From contig NZ_LQPZ01000016.1 in NCBI RefSeq assembly GCF_002102395.1, positions 62,001 through 126,000 on the forward strand: 64,000 bases of DNA. Direction: 5' to 3'. Positions 17,164-26,244 of the stretch are shown in pieces (position 1 is the stretch's first letter; the number at the start of each line of letters is the position of its first letter). The notes under the pieces were generated by a model. The model ran no database searches, was not told where the DNA came from, and was given only the letters and a program-made list of their open reading frames with translations. Position numbers and translations under genes: made by a program. The DNA comes from Mycolicibacillus trivialis (GTDB lineage Bacteria; Actinomycetota; Actinomycetes; Mycobacteriales; Mycobacteriaceae).

Positions 17164-20100
17164 ATGAGCGGCACCCACCACCTGGAGTCCGCCGGCCGCC
17201 TGGCCCGCCGCTGCGCACGCCACGCGCCCTGGGTGATGCTGCTCTGGCTGGTCGCCGCGGGCACGCTGAACCTGGCGATCCCGCAGCTGGAACGCACGGT
17301 GGAAGAACACTCCGCGCCGTTCACCCCGGAAAGCGCCACCACCGACACGTTGCGGGCGATGTCCCGCGACTTCGGGGTCCCGGATTCCACCGCGGTCGGC
17401 GCGATCGTCCTGTCCGCGGACCGTGAACTCGGGCCCGCCGACAGCGACTACTACCACCGGCTGGTGCAGCGCCTGAACGACGACCACGACAACATCGCCT
17501 ACGTACTCGACATGTTCGGCACCCCCGGGTTGGAGGACCTGGGCCGCAGCCCCGACGGCGAAGCGATCCAGCTGATGCTGGCCACCACCGGCGACGTCGG
17601 ATCGACGCGGGCGCATCGCTCCACTGAGGAGGTCCGCGCCCTCATCGCCGACCTGCCCCGGCCCGACGGCCTACAGGTCAATTTCACCGGCCCGTCGCCG
17701 ACCCTGTCGGACCTGTTCTCGGCGATCGACACCTCACTGCTGATCATCACCGCGGTCTCGGTCGCGCTGATCACCCTGTTGTTGCTGGTGGTCTACCGCT
17801 CGTTGCTGACCGCGCTCATCCCGCTGCTGACCGTCGGCGTCTCGCTGGGCGTGGCCCGACCGATCATCTCCCTGCTCGGCGCCCACGATCTGCTCCCGGT
17901 CTCCAACTTCACCATCGCGCTGACCACCGCGATGGTGCTGGGCGCCGGCACCGACTACGGCATCTTCCTGCTGGCCAGCTACCACGAGGGGCGACGCGGC
18001 GGCGCGGCCGTCGAGGACGCGGTCGCCCGCTCCGGGGCGCGCACCGCGGGCATCGTGCTCGCCTCCGCGCTGACGATCGCCGGCGCCGGGTTGGCGATGA
18101 CGTTCACCAAGATCGGGATGTTCCGCACCGCCGGTCCCCCGATCGCGCTGGCACTCGCGATCACCACCGCGGTCAGCCTCACCCTCACCCCCGCGCTGAT
18201 GGCGCTGTGGGGCCGCCGCGGCTGGGCTGAACCCCGCCCGCTGAACGAGCGGGCCTGGCGGCACCGCGGCGCCAACATCGTGCGGCATGCCCCGGCGCTG
18301 GCGGCCGCCACACTGGCCTTCCTCATCGCCACCAGCGCGGTGCTGCTGACGTTCCGGCCCAACATCGACGAGAACGCGATGCAACTGCACGCCACCGACA
18401 GCAAACGGGGCTACCAGGCGGTCTATCAGCATTGGGGCGTCAACGAGGTGGCCCCGGAGTTCCTGGTGATCCGCGCCGACCACGACATGCGCAACACCGC
18501 CGACCTGGCCGCCCTCGACCTCATCGCCCGCGCGGTCGGCAACCTGCCGCAGATCGCCTACGTACGCTCGCTGACCCGGCCCGACGGCCGCCCCCTGGCC
18601 GAGACCGCGATCGGCTACCAAACCGGCCAGGTCGCCGACGGGCTCGCCGAGGCCGGGCACCGCATCGACGATCAGCTCCCGGCGCTGCGCCGGCTGGCCG
18701 CCGGGGTCACCGAGCTGCGCGATGGCGCCGCCGGAGCCGCCGACCGGCTGCCTGCCCTCACCGACGGGGTCCAGGACATCACCGGCCTGGCCCGAACCCT
18801 GCTGGCCACCCTCGACTCCGCCGACCGGCTCATCGGCACCCTGTCTGACGGCTCGTTCGACGTCGCCGCGACGGTCGCCACGCTGAGCAGCGCGACCGCG
18901 GCGCTGGAGTCGACCGTCGGCGACATCACCGCCGACCGGGCCGCGGCCGTCGACGCGGCCACCGCGTTGCACGCGGTGTTCGATCCGCTCGCCGCCGCCG
19001 AGGCCCCGGCGGGCTGCGCCACCGACGCGGATTGCCTGCGCGCCCGGCGCGCCTTCGCCGACCTCAACGACGCGACCGGCGGAAAGGCGCTCGCGGCGAT
19101 CACCGGAGCGCAACTGCTCGCCCCGCTCGCCCCCGACGAGACCGTCGCCCCTGCGGTGGCCGCCCTGCCGGACCTGCGCGCCACCCTCACCGGCATGCGT
19201 GAGCTGCTCGATCGCCTCGACGGACGCTCCCCGGAACAGGCCCGAGCCCAACTCGATTCGCTGACCGCCGGGGTCGCCGAGCTCACCGGCGGGATGACCC
19301 GACTGCACGACGGACTCGAACAGGTCAAGGCGGGCACCGACACCATGGTGGCGCTGACCGCCGAACTCAACGCCGGCCTCGACCGGGCCACCGGCTACCT
19401 ACGTGGGCTCTCCGAGCACACCCGCGACGGCGCCGGGCGCGGCTTCTACCTCCCCGAGGAAGCGGAGAACGATCCACGGTTTGCCGCCGGGGAACGGTTG
19501 TTGATCTCGCGGGACGGGCGGACCGCACGCATGATGGCGGTCTGGGCGGTCAACCCGTACGGCCACGACGCGCTGGCCGCGGTTCCGGCGGTGGTCGCTG
19601 CTGCCCGCCAGGCCGTCACCGACACCGTGCTGGAACACGCCGAGATCGAGTCGACCGGGCTGGCGTCGCTCTCGCAGAGCCACCTCGACCAGACCTGGCG
19701 TGACTTCGCGCTGTTCGGGGTGGTCGCGGTGATCGCGGTGACCCTGGTGCTCATCGTGATGCTGCGCAGCCTGGTGGCGCCGCTGTTGATGATCGGTGCG
19801 GTGGTGTTGTCGTTCGGCTCGGCTGCCGGTGTCACCACCTTGATCTGGCAGCACATCATCGGCATCGACGTCGACTGGTCGGTGCTGCCGGTGGCGTTCA
19901 TGGCGCTGGTGGCCGTTGGCGCGGACTACAGCATGCTGTTCGCCGCCCGCATCCGCGAGGAGTCGCACAGCGGCGTTCTCAGCGGCATCATCCGCGGGTT
20001 CGGCAGCACCGGACAGATCATCACCACCGCCGGCGCGGTGTTCGCCCTGACCATGTTCGCGCTGACCAGCGGCACCGTGCTCAACCTGGTGCAGATCGGC

Positions 20101-20211
20101 TCCACCATCGGGATCGGGCTGCTGCTCGACATCACGGTGGTGCGCACCTACCTGCTGCCCGCGGCGATGAGCCTGCTGGGTGAGCGGATGTGGTGGCCGG
20201 CGCGCCGCTGA
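17164..20211 (+). CDS. MmpL-family RND transporter
   Basis: A 1015-residue inner-membrane transporter of the MMPL/RND superfamily. It has the mycobacterial two-repeat layout: helix 1 near residue 20, an extracytoplasmic domain, helices to about residue 370 including the GAGTDYGIFLLASYHEGRR proton-relay region, a large second periplasmic domain rich in helical repeats (about 430-800), and a final helix bundle with AVGADYSMLFAARIREESHSG. ATG 17164 has GAGGGGA upstream. An upstream GTG at 17098 would start within the operator. No MmpS partner is adjacent. Drug or lipid export under the divergent TetR is inferred. Confidence 0.93.
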   Translation: MSGTHHLESAGRLARRCARHAPWVMLLWLVAAGTLNLAIPQLERTVEEHSAPFTPESATTDTLRAMSRDFGVPDSTAVGAIVLSADRELGPADSDYYHRLVQRLNDDHDNIAYVLDMFGTPGLEDLGRSPDGEAIQLMLATTGDVGSTRAHRSTEEVRALIADLPRPDGLQVNFTGPSPTLSDLFSAIDTSLLIITAVSVALITLLLLVVYRSLLTALIPLLTVGVSLGVARPIISLLGAHDLLPVSNFTIALTTAMVLGAGTDYGIFLLASYHEGRRGGAAVEDAVARSGARTAGIVLASALTIAGAGLAMTFTKIGMFRTAGPPIALALAITTAVSLTLTPALMALWGRRGWAEPRPLNERAWRHRGANIVRHAPALAAATLAFLIATSAVLLTFRPNIDENAMQLHATDSKRGYQAVYQHWGVNEVAPEFLVIRADHDMRNTADLAALDLIARAVGNLPQIAYVRSLTRPDGRPLAETAIGYQTGQVADGLAEAGHRIDDQLPALRRLAAGVTELRDGAAGAADRLPALTDGVQDITGLARTLLATLDSADRLIGTLSDGSFDVAATVATLSSATAALESTVGDITADRAAAVDAATALHAVFDPLAAAEAPAGCATDADCLRARRAFADLNDATGGKALAAITGAQLLAPLAPDETVAPAVAALPDLRATLTGMRELLDRLDGRSPEQARAQLDSLTAGVAELTGGMTRLHDGLEQVKAGTDTMVALTAELNAGLDRATGYLRGLSEHTRDGAGRGFYLPEEAENDPRFAAGERLLISRDGRTARMMAVWAVNPYGHDALAAVPAVVAAARQAVTDTVLEHAEIESTGLASLSQSHLDQTWRDFALFGVVAVIAVTLVLIVMLRSLVAPLLMIGAVVLSFGSAAGVTTLIWQHIIGIDVDWSVLPVAFMALVAVGADYSMLFAARIREESHSGVLSGIIRGFGSTGQIITTAGAVFALTMFALTSGTVLNLVQIGSTIGIGLLLDITVVRTYLLPAAMSLLGERMWWPARR

Positions 20212-20219
20212 AACCTGCC

Positions 20220-21014
20220 ATGCGCACAATGGACGGCATGCTCGGAGTGATCGGCGGCAGCGGCTTCTACTCGTTCTTCGACACCGACGCGCGCACGGTC
20301 GCCGTCGACACCCCGTACGGCGCACCCAGCGCACCGATCACCCTCGGCACCGTCGGCGAGCGTGAGGTGGCGTTCCTTCCTCGCCACGGCGCGGCCCACG
20401 AGTACTCCGCGCACACCGTGCCGTACCGGGCCAACATGTGGGCGCTGCGCAGCGTCGGGGTGCGGCGCATCCTGGCGCCGTGCGCGGTCGGCAGCCTCAC
20501 CCCGAAGTGGGGGCCGGGCACCGTGGTGGTCCCCGACCAGCTGGTGGACCGAACCCGCGGGAGAGCTGACACCTACTTCGAATCCGGCGGTGTGCACGTC
20601 GAATTCGCTGATCCCTACTGCCCGACGTTGCGGTCGGCGGTCACCGATCAGGACGGGGTGGTCGACGGTGCGACGATGGTGGTGATCCAGGGGCCGCGGT
20701 TCTCCACCCGTGCGGAGAGCCGCTGGTTCGCTGACGCCGGCTTCGGGCTGATCAACATGACCGGTTACCCGGAGGCTGTGCTGGCCCGCGAGCTGGAGAT
20801 ATGCTATGCCGCAGTCGCTTTGGTGACAGATTTGGATGCCGGGATTGAAGTGGGCAGCGGGGTGCGCACCGTCGACGTGTTCGCCGAGTTCGCCAAGAAC
20901 ATCGGGCCGTTGAAAGCGTTGGTGCGCAACGCACTCGACGCGGTGAGCGACGAACGCACCTGCACGCACTGCCTGGCCCACGACGGGGTCGAGTTGCCGT
21001 TCGAACTGCCCTGA
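20220..21014 (+). CDS. 5'-methylthioadenosine phosphorylase
   Basis: A 264-residue MTAP/PNP-family enzyme (Rv0535-like) that cleaves methylthioadenosine with phosphate for purine and methionine salvage. Visible blocks: VIGGSGFY phosphate loop, PRHGAAHEYSAH, YRANMWALRSVGV, VIQGPRFSTRAES and INMTGYPEAVLARELE with the substrate-binding Met and Asp region. In-frame ATGs at 20220, 20229 and 20238 are all possible. The first is used because the relative in M. tuberculosis also carries a few residues before MLGVIGG. It is followed tail-to-tail by menE. Confidence 0.92.
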   Translation: MRTMDGMLGVIGGSGFYSFFDTDARTVAVDTPYGAPSAPITLGTVGEREVAFLPRHGAAHEYSAHTVPYRANMWALRSVGVRRILAPCAVGSLTPKWGPGTVVVPDQLVDRTRGRADTYFESGGVHVEFADPYCPTLRSAVTDQDGVVDGATMVVIQGPRFSTRAESRWFADAGFGLINMTGYPEAVLARELEICYAAVALVTDLDAGIEVGSGVRTVDVFAEFAKNIGPLKALVRNALDAVSDERTCTHCLAHDGVELPFELP

Positions 21015-21020
21015 GGCCGC

Positions 21021-22142
21021 TCAGCCCCCGAACCGCCGGACCAGCGCCGCCCGGTCCACCTTGCCGATCCCGCGACGGGGCAACTCGTCGAGCAGATGCA
21101 CCTCGCGCGGCGCGGCGGTCGGATCCAGGGCGGCGGCGACGTGTTCGCGCAACATCGCCAGCGTCGGTTCCGGCCGCCCGGCGGCCGGCACCACCGCCGC
21201 GACCACCCGCTGGCCCAGTCGGTCGTCGGGCAGCCCGAACACCGCGGCGTCGGCGACACCCGGATGGCCGGCCAGCACGGCTTCGACCGGTTGCGGCAGC
21301 ACGGTGAGCCCGCCGGTGCTGATCGCCTCGTCGGCGCGGCCCAGCACCTGCAGCAGGCCCGAACCATCCAGGGCGCCAACGTCGTCGGTGCGAAACCAGC
21401 CTGCCTCGGCGAACGGGTCCGGGCTCGGCGGGTTGCGGTAACCCCGCGCCAGGGTGGGCCCGCCGATCGCGATGCGCCCGTCGGCGCCCAGTCGCAGCCG
21501 TACCCCGTCGAGCGGGACACCGTCGTAGACGCAACCGCCTGCGGTCTCGCTCATGCCGTAGCTGCGCACCACCGGCACGCCCGCCGTCTCGGCGGCCGCC
21601 CGCACCGGGGCGGGCAGCGGGCCGCCGCCGACGAGCACCGCGTCGAGGCCGGCCAGTGCCGCGGTGGCCGCCGGATCGGCCAGGGCCTTGGCCAGTTGCG
21701 CGGCCACCAGTGCGATATACCGGCGGCTCGAGCCCATCTCGGCGATCGCGGCGACCAGCGCGTCCACATCGAAGCCGGCCGCGACGTCCAGAGCGATCGG
21801 GGTCGTGCCGGCCAGCACACTGCGCACCAGCACCTGCAGTCCGGCGATGTGGTGGGCCGGTAACGCCAGCAGCCAGCGGCCCGGCCCGCCGAGGCGGGCG
21901 TGGGTGGCGGTGGCACTGGCGGAGAGCGCGGCCGCGCTCAGCAGTGCACCCTTGGGGGTTCCGGTGGTCCCCGAGGTGGGCACCACCAGCGCGATGTCGT
22001 CGTCGATCGGTTCCCCGGCCCGCAACGCCGGGTCGGGCGGTTCGGTCGGAGCCAGCGGCAACAGCGCCGAGGCACGGCCCTCGAGGACCGCGGTCAGCGC
22101 CGGCAGCAGGTCCAACGCCGCCCGGCCGGATCCGACCGGCAC
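21021..22142 (-). CDS. menE: O-succinylbenzoate-CoA ligase
   Basis: A 373-residue, short-form acyl-adenylate ligase that activates o-succinylbenzoate with ATP and CoA in menaquinone synthesis. Seen: the P-loop VPTSGTTGTPKG, YGMSETAGGCVYDG, GWFRTDDVG, and the C-terminal lysine region RRGIGKVDRAAL. The frame is open far upstream into the next gene. GTG 22142 is chosen because it lies just after the stop of that gene and gives a length like the 362-residue mycobacterial MenE. No good Shine-Dalgarno is visible, so the start is uncertain by some residues. Confidence 0.9.
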   Translation of the reverse strand: MPVGSGRAALDLLPALTAVLEGRASALLPLAPTEPPDPALRAGEPIDDDIALVVPTSGTTGTPKGALLSAAALSASATATHARLGGPGRWLLALPAHHIAGLQVLVRSVLAGTTPIALDVAAGFDVDALVAAIAEMGSSRRYIALVAAQLAKALADPAATAALAGLDAVLVGGGPLPAPVRAAAETAGVPVVRSYGMSETAGGCVYDGVPLDGVRLRLGADGRIAIGGPTLARGYRNPPSPDPFAEAGWFRTDDVGALDGSGLLQVLGRADEAISTGGLTVLPQPVEAVLAGHPGVADAAVFGLPDDRLGQRVVAAVVPAAGRPEPTLAMLREHVAAALDPTAAPREVHLLDELPRRGIGKVDRAALVRRFGG

Positions 22143-22156
22143 CGGGCGCAGGACGG

Positions 22157-22486
22157 CTATCGGTCCGCTCCCGGGTTCTCCCGCGGGTAATCCGGTGCGG
22201 TGTCGCCACGGTCGTCGAGCGGCCAGCCTTTGGCGGCCAGTCGATCCCGGACCCGCGCCACGTCCTCGGGGGAGGGCAGTTCGTCGGTGAATTGGGTGAT
22301 CGTCACCCCGATGTCGACGTGGTCGAAGTCGCCGCGGCGCATCAGTTCCCGCGCGACCTCTTTGACCTCGTCGCTGGTCAGCCGGCGCGACAACAGCGCC
22401 AGCAGTGGGATGTAGTCGTTCTGCGGCACCCCGTCGGGGTACCCGGCGCGCAGCCACGCGACGATGGCGTCGAGGAATCGGTTCAC
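22157..22486 (-). CDS. DUF3349 protein (Rv0543c-like)
   Basis: A 109-residue cytosolic protein of the actinobacterial DUF3349 family. The core NRFLDAIVAWLRAGYPDGVP and DHVDIGVTITQFTDELPSPEDVARVRDRLAAKGWPLDD matches Rv0543c closely. GTG 22486 has GGGAG upstream. It sits 15 nt before menE on the same strand, so the two are probably co-transcribed. Function unknown. Confidence 0.85.
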   Translation of the reverse strand: MNRFLDAIVAWLRAGYPDGVPQNDYIPLLALLSRRLTSDEVKEVARELMRRGDFDHVDIGVTITQFTDELPSPEDVARVRDRLAAKGWPLDDRGDTAPDYPRENPGADR

Positions 22487-22542
22487 AGCTTCAACTCCCG
22501 CTCCACGGCACGCGGTCACCCTGGTACACGACGTCTCCGATG

Positions 22543-22839
22543 TTACGTGTCGAGCCCGACAGCCTGCGCCCCCAGCACATGCCAGCCGAAGCGGTGGGCC
22601 AGGAAGTCGCGGGCGATGTAGAGCACCCCGATCACCACGGCGGCCACCACGATCGCGAAGATCAGCCAACTCAGCGCGACCAGCATCGGGTTGCGACGGG
22701 GGACGGTGCCGTCGACGTCGGGGGTGGCGGGCGCGCCCATCCGGACTCCGACCGCGAACAGCGCGGGCAGGGCGCCGCCGACCAGCAGACCGAAGACCAA
22801 GATTTTGAGCGTCGCCGACAGGTTGATCCAGGCGCTCAC
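22543..22839 (-). CDS. Small membrane protein coupled to pitA (Rv0544c-like)
   Basis: A 98-residue protein with two membrane helices (about residues 8-33 and 52-77). The GTG start overlaps the pitA stop by 4 nt (GTGA), which ties its translation to the phosphate transporter. Position and form match Rv0544c. It could be an accessory subunit of the transporter, but no motif shows this. Confidence 0.82.
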   Translation of the reverse strand: MSAWINLSATLKILVFGLLVGGALPALFAVGVRMGAPATPDVDGTVPRRNPMLVALSWLIFAIVVAAVVIGVLYIARDFLAHRFGWHVLGAQAVGLDT

Positions 22840-24074
22840 CGCGCGGCGACCTCCCGCGGTGCGGTGAGGTCGGCGGCCGAGTCGGGAACCGGCACCGGCG
22901 CCAGTTCGGCGTAGTCCGGCGTCGTCGTCTTGTCGGCGCCGATCCCGCCGGTGAGGCTGCCCTGCCAGTCGTCGTTGACGTTGGTCGGGTCGATGCGCCC
23001 CCGCCGCGACCGCAACCAGATCACCAGCGACGCCGACGCCAGCAGCGCGAAGCCCAGCACCACGCCGAGGTAGCCGCCGATCGCGTTGACCAGCAGGTAG
23101 GTCAGGGCGCCGACGACCCCGGCCAGCGGCAGGGTGACCAGCCAGGCGGTCACCATCCGGCGGGCCACCCCCCAGCGCACCTGGGCGCCGGGCTTGCCCA
23201 CCCCGCTGCCCAGCACCGAACCGGTGGCGACCTGGGTGGTCGACAGCGAGTAGCCGAAGTGGCTGGAGAGCAGGATCACCGCCGCGGCGGCCGACTCGGC
23301 GGCCATGCCCTGCGGCGGCTTGATCTCGACGAGCCCCTTGCCCAGGGTGCGGATGATCCGCCAGCCGCCCATGTAGGTGCCGGCCGCCATGGCCAACGCG
23401 CAGGCCACGATCACCCACAGCGGCGGCACGGTCGCCGACGTCGACACTGCGCCGTAGGACATCAGAGCCAGGAAGATCACGCCCATCGTCTTCTGGGCGT
23501 CGTTGGTGCCGTGCGCCAGGGACACCAGCGCCGCCGAACCGATCTGGCCGCGGCGGAAGCCGCGTTCGGTGCGTTTCTCGTCGAGGCCCCGGATGATGCG
23601 GTGCACCAGCGCCGTACCGACCGCGGCGACCAGGATGGCCAGCCCGGCGGCGAGGACGGCCGGCACCAGCACCAGCGAGACGACGCCGGTCCACAGCACG
23701 CCGTGGCCGCCCACGGCGGCGATCATGGCACCGACGATGCCGCCGATGAGTGCGTGCGAGGAACTCGACGGGATGCCCAGCAGCCAGGTGAGCAGGTTCC
23801 ACACGATGCCGCCGACCAGGCCGGCGAACAGCAACTCCAGGGTGACCAGGTGCGCGTCGACCAGGCCCTTGGCGATGGTGGCGGCGACCGCGGTGGACAG
23901 GAACGCCCCGATCAGGTTGAGCACCGCCGACATCGACACCGCCGCCTTGGGCGAGAGGGCGCCGCTGGCGATCGAGGTCGCCATCGCGTTGCCGGTGTCG
24001 TGGAAGCCGTTGGTGAAATCGAAGGCGAGAGCTGTGATCACGACGATGATCAACAGGAACAGCTCGAGGCTCAC
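22836..24074 (-). CDS. pitA: Low-affinity inorganic phosphate transporter
   Basis: A 412-residue PiT-family membrane protein with about ten helices. It carries the two family signatures: GFHDTGNAMATSIASGAL near residue 23 and SLAHGTNDAQKTMGVI near residue 190. Both belong to inverted repeats that form the phosphate path. A hydrophilic C-terminal tail (DWQGSLTGGIGADKTTTPDY) is cytosolic. GTG start at 24074. A hairpin plus T-run upstream ends the neighbouring transcript, so pitA has its own promoter. It is co-translated with the small membrane protein that follows. Confidence 0.95.
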   Translation of the reverse strand: MSLELFLLIIVVITALAFDFTNGFHDTGNAMATSIASGALSPKAAVSMSAVLNLIGAFLSTAVAATIAKGLVDAHLVTLELLFAGLVGGIVWNLLTWLLGIPSSSSHALIGGIVGAMIAAVGGHGVLWTGVVSLVLVPAVLAAGLAILVAAVGTALVHRIIRGLDEKRTERGFRRGQIGSAALVSLAHGTNDAQKTMGVIFLALMSYGAVSTSATVPPLWVIVACALAMAAGTYMGGWRIIRTLGKGLVEIKPPQGMAAESAAAAVILLSSHFGYSLSTTQVATGSVLGSGVGKPGAQVRWGVARRMVTAWLVTLPLAGVVGALTYLLVNAIGGYLGVVLGFALLASASLVIWLRSRRGRIDPTNVNDDWQGSLTGGIGADKTTTPDYAELAPVPVPDSAADLTAPREVAAR

Positions 24075-24121
24075 GGGCTCATTCTCAAGGTCGGGGGCGG
24101 TGTTGTCGAATGCATCGGGGG

Positions 24122-24141
24122 AAAAAACCGCGAGTGTCGCG
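24122..24141 (-). terminator. Intrinsic terminator after the glyoxalase-like gene
   Basis: On the minus strand CGCGA-CAC-TCGCG forms a 5-bp stem with a 3-nt loop, followed after one G by six T. It lies just past the stop of the glyoxalase-like gene and before pitA. Confidence 0.6.
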
Positions 24142-24156
24142 ATTCGTTGCCAGATG

Positions 24157-24552
24157 TTACCCCGCAGTTAACCTCGGATCGCGCCGAAGTGGGTGGTCGC
24201 CGGGCACTTCGACGAAGATCAGGGTGATCCCGTCGGGATCGGTGACGTGCATCTCATGCAGCCCCCACGGTTCGCGCCGCGCCTCCCGGGCGATCGGCAC
24301 CCCGCGCGACTCCAGTTCGGCCTGGGTGGCGCGCACGTCGCGCACCTGCAGCCACAGCGCCCCGGGAAACGGCGGGGTCCCGGTGTGGGCGGTGCCGTGA
24401 CCGGCCAGTTCGATCAGGGATTGGCCGGCGAACAAGACCGTGCCCGCGCCGTACTCGCGGGCGATGGCCAGGCCGAGGCGATCGCGGTAGAACTCCACCG
24501 ACCGGCGGTAGTCGACCGGGCGGAACAGCACCCGGCTGGACAGGATCTCCAT
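24157..24552 (-). CDS. Glyoxalase/bleomycin-resistance-fold protein
   Basis: A 131-residue VOC-superfamily protein with two beta-alpha-beta-beta-beta modules. Blocks: FRPVDYRRSVEFYRDRLGL at the start and HEMHVTDPDGITLIFVEVP near the end, containing candidate metal ligands His and Glu. It matches the position of Rv0546c. It lies 14 nt after the SDR gene on the same strand, so they form an operon ended by the hairpin at 24122. The substrate is unknown. Confidence 0.85.
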   Translation of the reverse strand: MEILSSRVLFRPVDYRRSVEFYRDRLGLAIAREYGAGTVLFAGQSLIELAGHGTAHTGTPPFPGALWLQVRDVRATQAELESRGVPIAREARREPWGLHEMHVTDPDGITLIFVEVPGDHPLRRDPRLTAG

Positions 24553-24565
24553 CGGCGTCCTCTCG

Positions 24566-25456
24566 TCAGTTGCCGTGGCGGCGGCTCTCCGGTTGTCCTT
24601 TGAGCAAGGTGTTGACCCAGCCGGGGCCGACGACGTCGAGTGCGCGCACCCCGACCGCCAGGCGCGGCGCGATGCGCACCGGGCGGGTGCGGGCGGCGGT
24701 CACCATCCAGTCGGCGGCCTCGCCGGCGCTGAGCGCGGGGCGGTCGGCGAAGGCTTTGGTCGGCGCGATCATCGGCGTCGCCACCAGCGGGTAGTACAGC
24801 GCGGTGGAGTGCACCCCGCGCCCACCCCACTCGGTCTCCATCACCCGGCTGACCGCCGCCAGCGCCGCCTTGGAGGCGTTGTACACCCCGAACAGCGGGG
24901 AGGCCTCGGTCATCACGCCCCAGGTGGCGACGTTGATGATGTGGCCGTCGCCGCGTTCGATCATGCCGGGCGCCAGGCCGCGCACCAGCCGCAGCGGCGC
25001 GTAGTAGTTGAGCGAGATCGTGCGCTCTACGTCGTGCCAGCGCTCCAGGGACTCCTCGAGCGGGCGCCGGATGGACCGGCCGGCGTTGTTGACCAGGATG
25101 TCCACCCCGCCGAACCGGTCGGTCACCTCGGCGACGAGCTTGTCGATGGCGTCCATGTCGGACAGGTCGGTCGGCAGCGCGGTCGCGTTGCCGCCGGCCG
25201 CGGTGATCCGGGCGACCACCTCGTTGAGCAGGTCCTCGCGGCGGGCCACCGCGATCACGGTGGCGCCGTGACGGGCGAAGCGCTCGGCGGCGGCCTCCCC
25301 GATGCCCGAGGACGCGCCGGTGAGCAGCACCCGTTTGCCGGACAGCTCGACCGCGTGCGCAGCCGGGCTGTAGAGCCGCAACTGCGGCGCGAGCGGAGGC
25401 CGCATCGCGGCCAGGGTGAACTGTTCGGTCAGGCGGCGCAGCGGGTTCTTCGTCAC
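24566..25456 (-). CDS. Short-chain dehydrogenase/reductase
   Basis: A 296-residue classical SDR. The cofactor loop is LLTGASSGIGEAAAERFARHG (near residue 45), then ILVNNAGRSIRRP, and the catalytic YNASK with the preceding NVATWGV segment. About 35 extra N-terminal residues precede the Rossmann fold. The pattern after the second strand (VARRE) suggests NADP(H). GTG start. Corresponds to Rv0547c. First gene of an operon with the glyoxalase-like gene. The substrate is not known. Confidence 0.88.
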   Translation of the reverse strand: MTKNPLRRLTEQFTLAAMRPPLAPQLRLYSPAAHAVELSGKRVLLTGASSGIGEAAAERFARHGATVIAVARREDLLNEVVARITAAGGNATALPTDLSDMDAIDKLVAEVTDRFGGVDILVNNAGRSIRRPLEESLERWHDVERTISLNYYAPLRLVRGLAPGMIERGDGHIINVATWGVMTEASPLFGVYNASKAALAAVSRVMETEWGGRGVHSTALYYPLVATPMIAPTKAFADRPALSAGEAADWMVTAARTRPVRIAPRLAVGVRALDVVGPGWVNTLLKGQPESRRHGN

Positions 25457-25499
25457 ACCCGAAGTCTAGGGGGCGCCGCGGCGGGCGCCCCGCGGCCGG

Positions 25500-26156
25500 T
25501 CAGCGTCGGTAGGACGTCAGGTTGGCGGCCAGTTCGTCGAAGAGCGCGCGGTTTAGGTGGAAGGCCACCTTGACCTCCTCGACCATGGTGTCGATCGCGT
25601 CGGCGTCGAGGGGCAGGGCGTCGAGGCGGGCGCGGTAGCCGTCCTTGTACGGCTTGGGGCGCATCGGGAAACGGTAGAAACTCAGCCCGGCGCCGTCGAG
25701 GTCGAACGCGCGGTTCAGCAGCGCCCCGATGGCCTGCCCGCCGGACAGGTCGCCGAGGTAGCGGGTGTAGTGGTGGGCGACCAGGGCCCCTGGCCAGTCG
25801 GCATCGGTGAGCCGGTCGCGGTAGGCGCGGGCGGCGGGGGAGTCGGGCACCTCGGTGGTCTCCCGGCCGCACGCCGCGGCCCAGTGCGCCAGGTCGGCCT
25901 CCAGGGTGGCCAGCCGCTCCAACTCGGGGTCGTAGACGGCGGCCAGCAGCGGGTCGGCGCGGTGGGCGCGCACGGCGTCCTCCAGCGCGGTGTAGATCAT
26001 CCGAAGCCGCAGCAGGTAGTCGGTGTAACCGTCGGCGTTGATCCGACCGGCCAGCAGTTCGGACATGAACGACGAATGCTCGGCCGCCTCGTGCTCGGCG
26101 GTCGTGCCCTCCCGCAGCGCGACGGAGAGCGGGCGGACTGCCTCGAGGGTCAGCAT
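25500..26156 (-). CDS. Biliverdin-producing heme oxygenase (HmuO/HO-1 family)
   Basis: A 218-residue canonical heme oxygenase: proximal His22 in TTAEHEAAEHSSFM and the distal-helix signature HHYTRYLGDLSGGQ, with FYRFP nearer the C-terminus. It would open heme to biliverdin, releasing CO and iron. M. tuberculosis relies on the unrelated MhuD, so this is a different solution. ATG 26156 has GGGAG 8 nt upstream and is preferred to TTG 26171. It follows a TetR gene on the same strand across a 88-nt gap holding two palindromic sites, so regulated expression, perhaps by heme or iron, is likely. Confidence 0.92.
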   Translation of the reverse strand: MLTLEAVRPLSVALREGTTAEHEAAEHSSFMSELLAGRINADGYTDYLLRLRMIYTALEDAVRAHRADPLLAAVYDPELERLATLEADLAHWAAACGRETTEVPDSPAARAYRDRLTDADWPGALVAHHYTRYLGDLSGGQAIGALLNRAFDLDGAGLSFYRFPMRPKPYKDGYRARLDALPLDADAIDTMVEEVKVAFHLNRALFDELAANLTSYRR

Positions 26157-26191
26157 CGGATGGACTCCCAACGATTGTGCGATCGACTCAA

Positions 26192-26226
26192 TGACAACTT
26201 GTCAACACGATACTGACAAGTTGTCG
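26192..26226. promoter_or_regulatory. Double TetR-type operator before heme oxygenase
   Basis: Two 13-bp palindromes, TGACAACTTGTCA (26192-26204) and TGACAAGTTGTCG (26214-26226), are inverted copies of each other with centres 22 bp apart. That spacing is about two helical turns, placing two dimers on one DNA face. They lie between the TetR stop and the heme oxygenase start. Confidence 0.8.
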
Positions 26227-26244
26227 ACGGGGGAAGAGGGGGTG

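Noticed and set aside
17734..19308. 524-residue frame antisense to mmpL
   Set aside because: Gln/Gly/Arg-rich shadow frame opposite an unmistakable MmpL transporter.
20752..22209. 485-residue frame in another register over menE
   Set aside because: Arg/Gly-rich shadow without a domain. The menE frame carries every adenylate-ligase motif.
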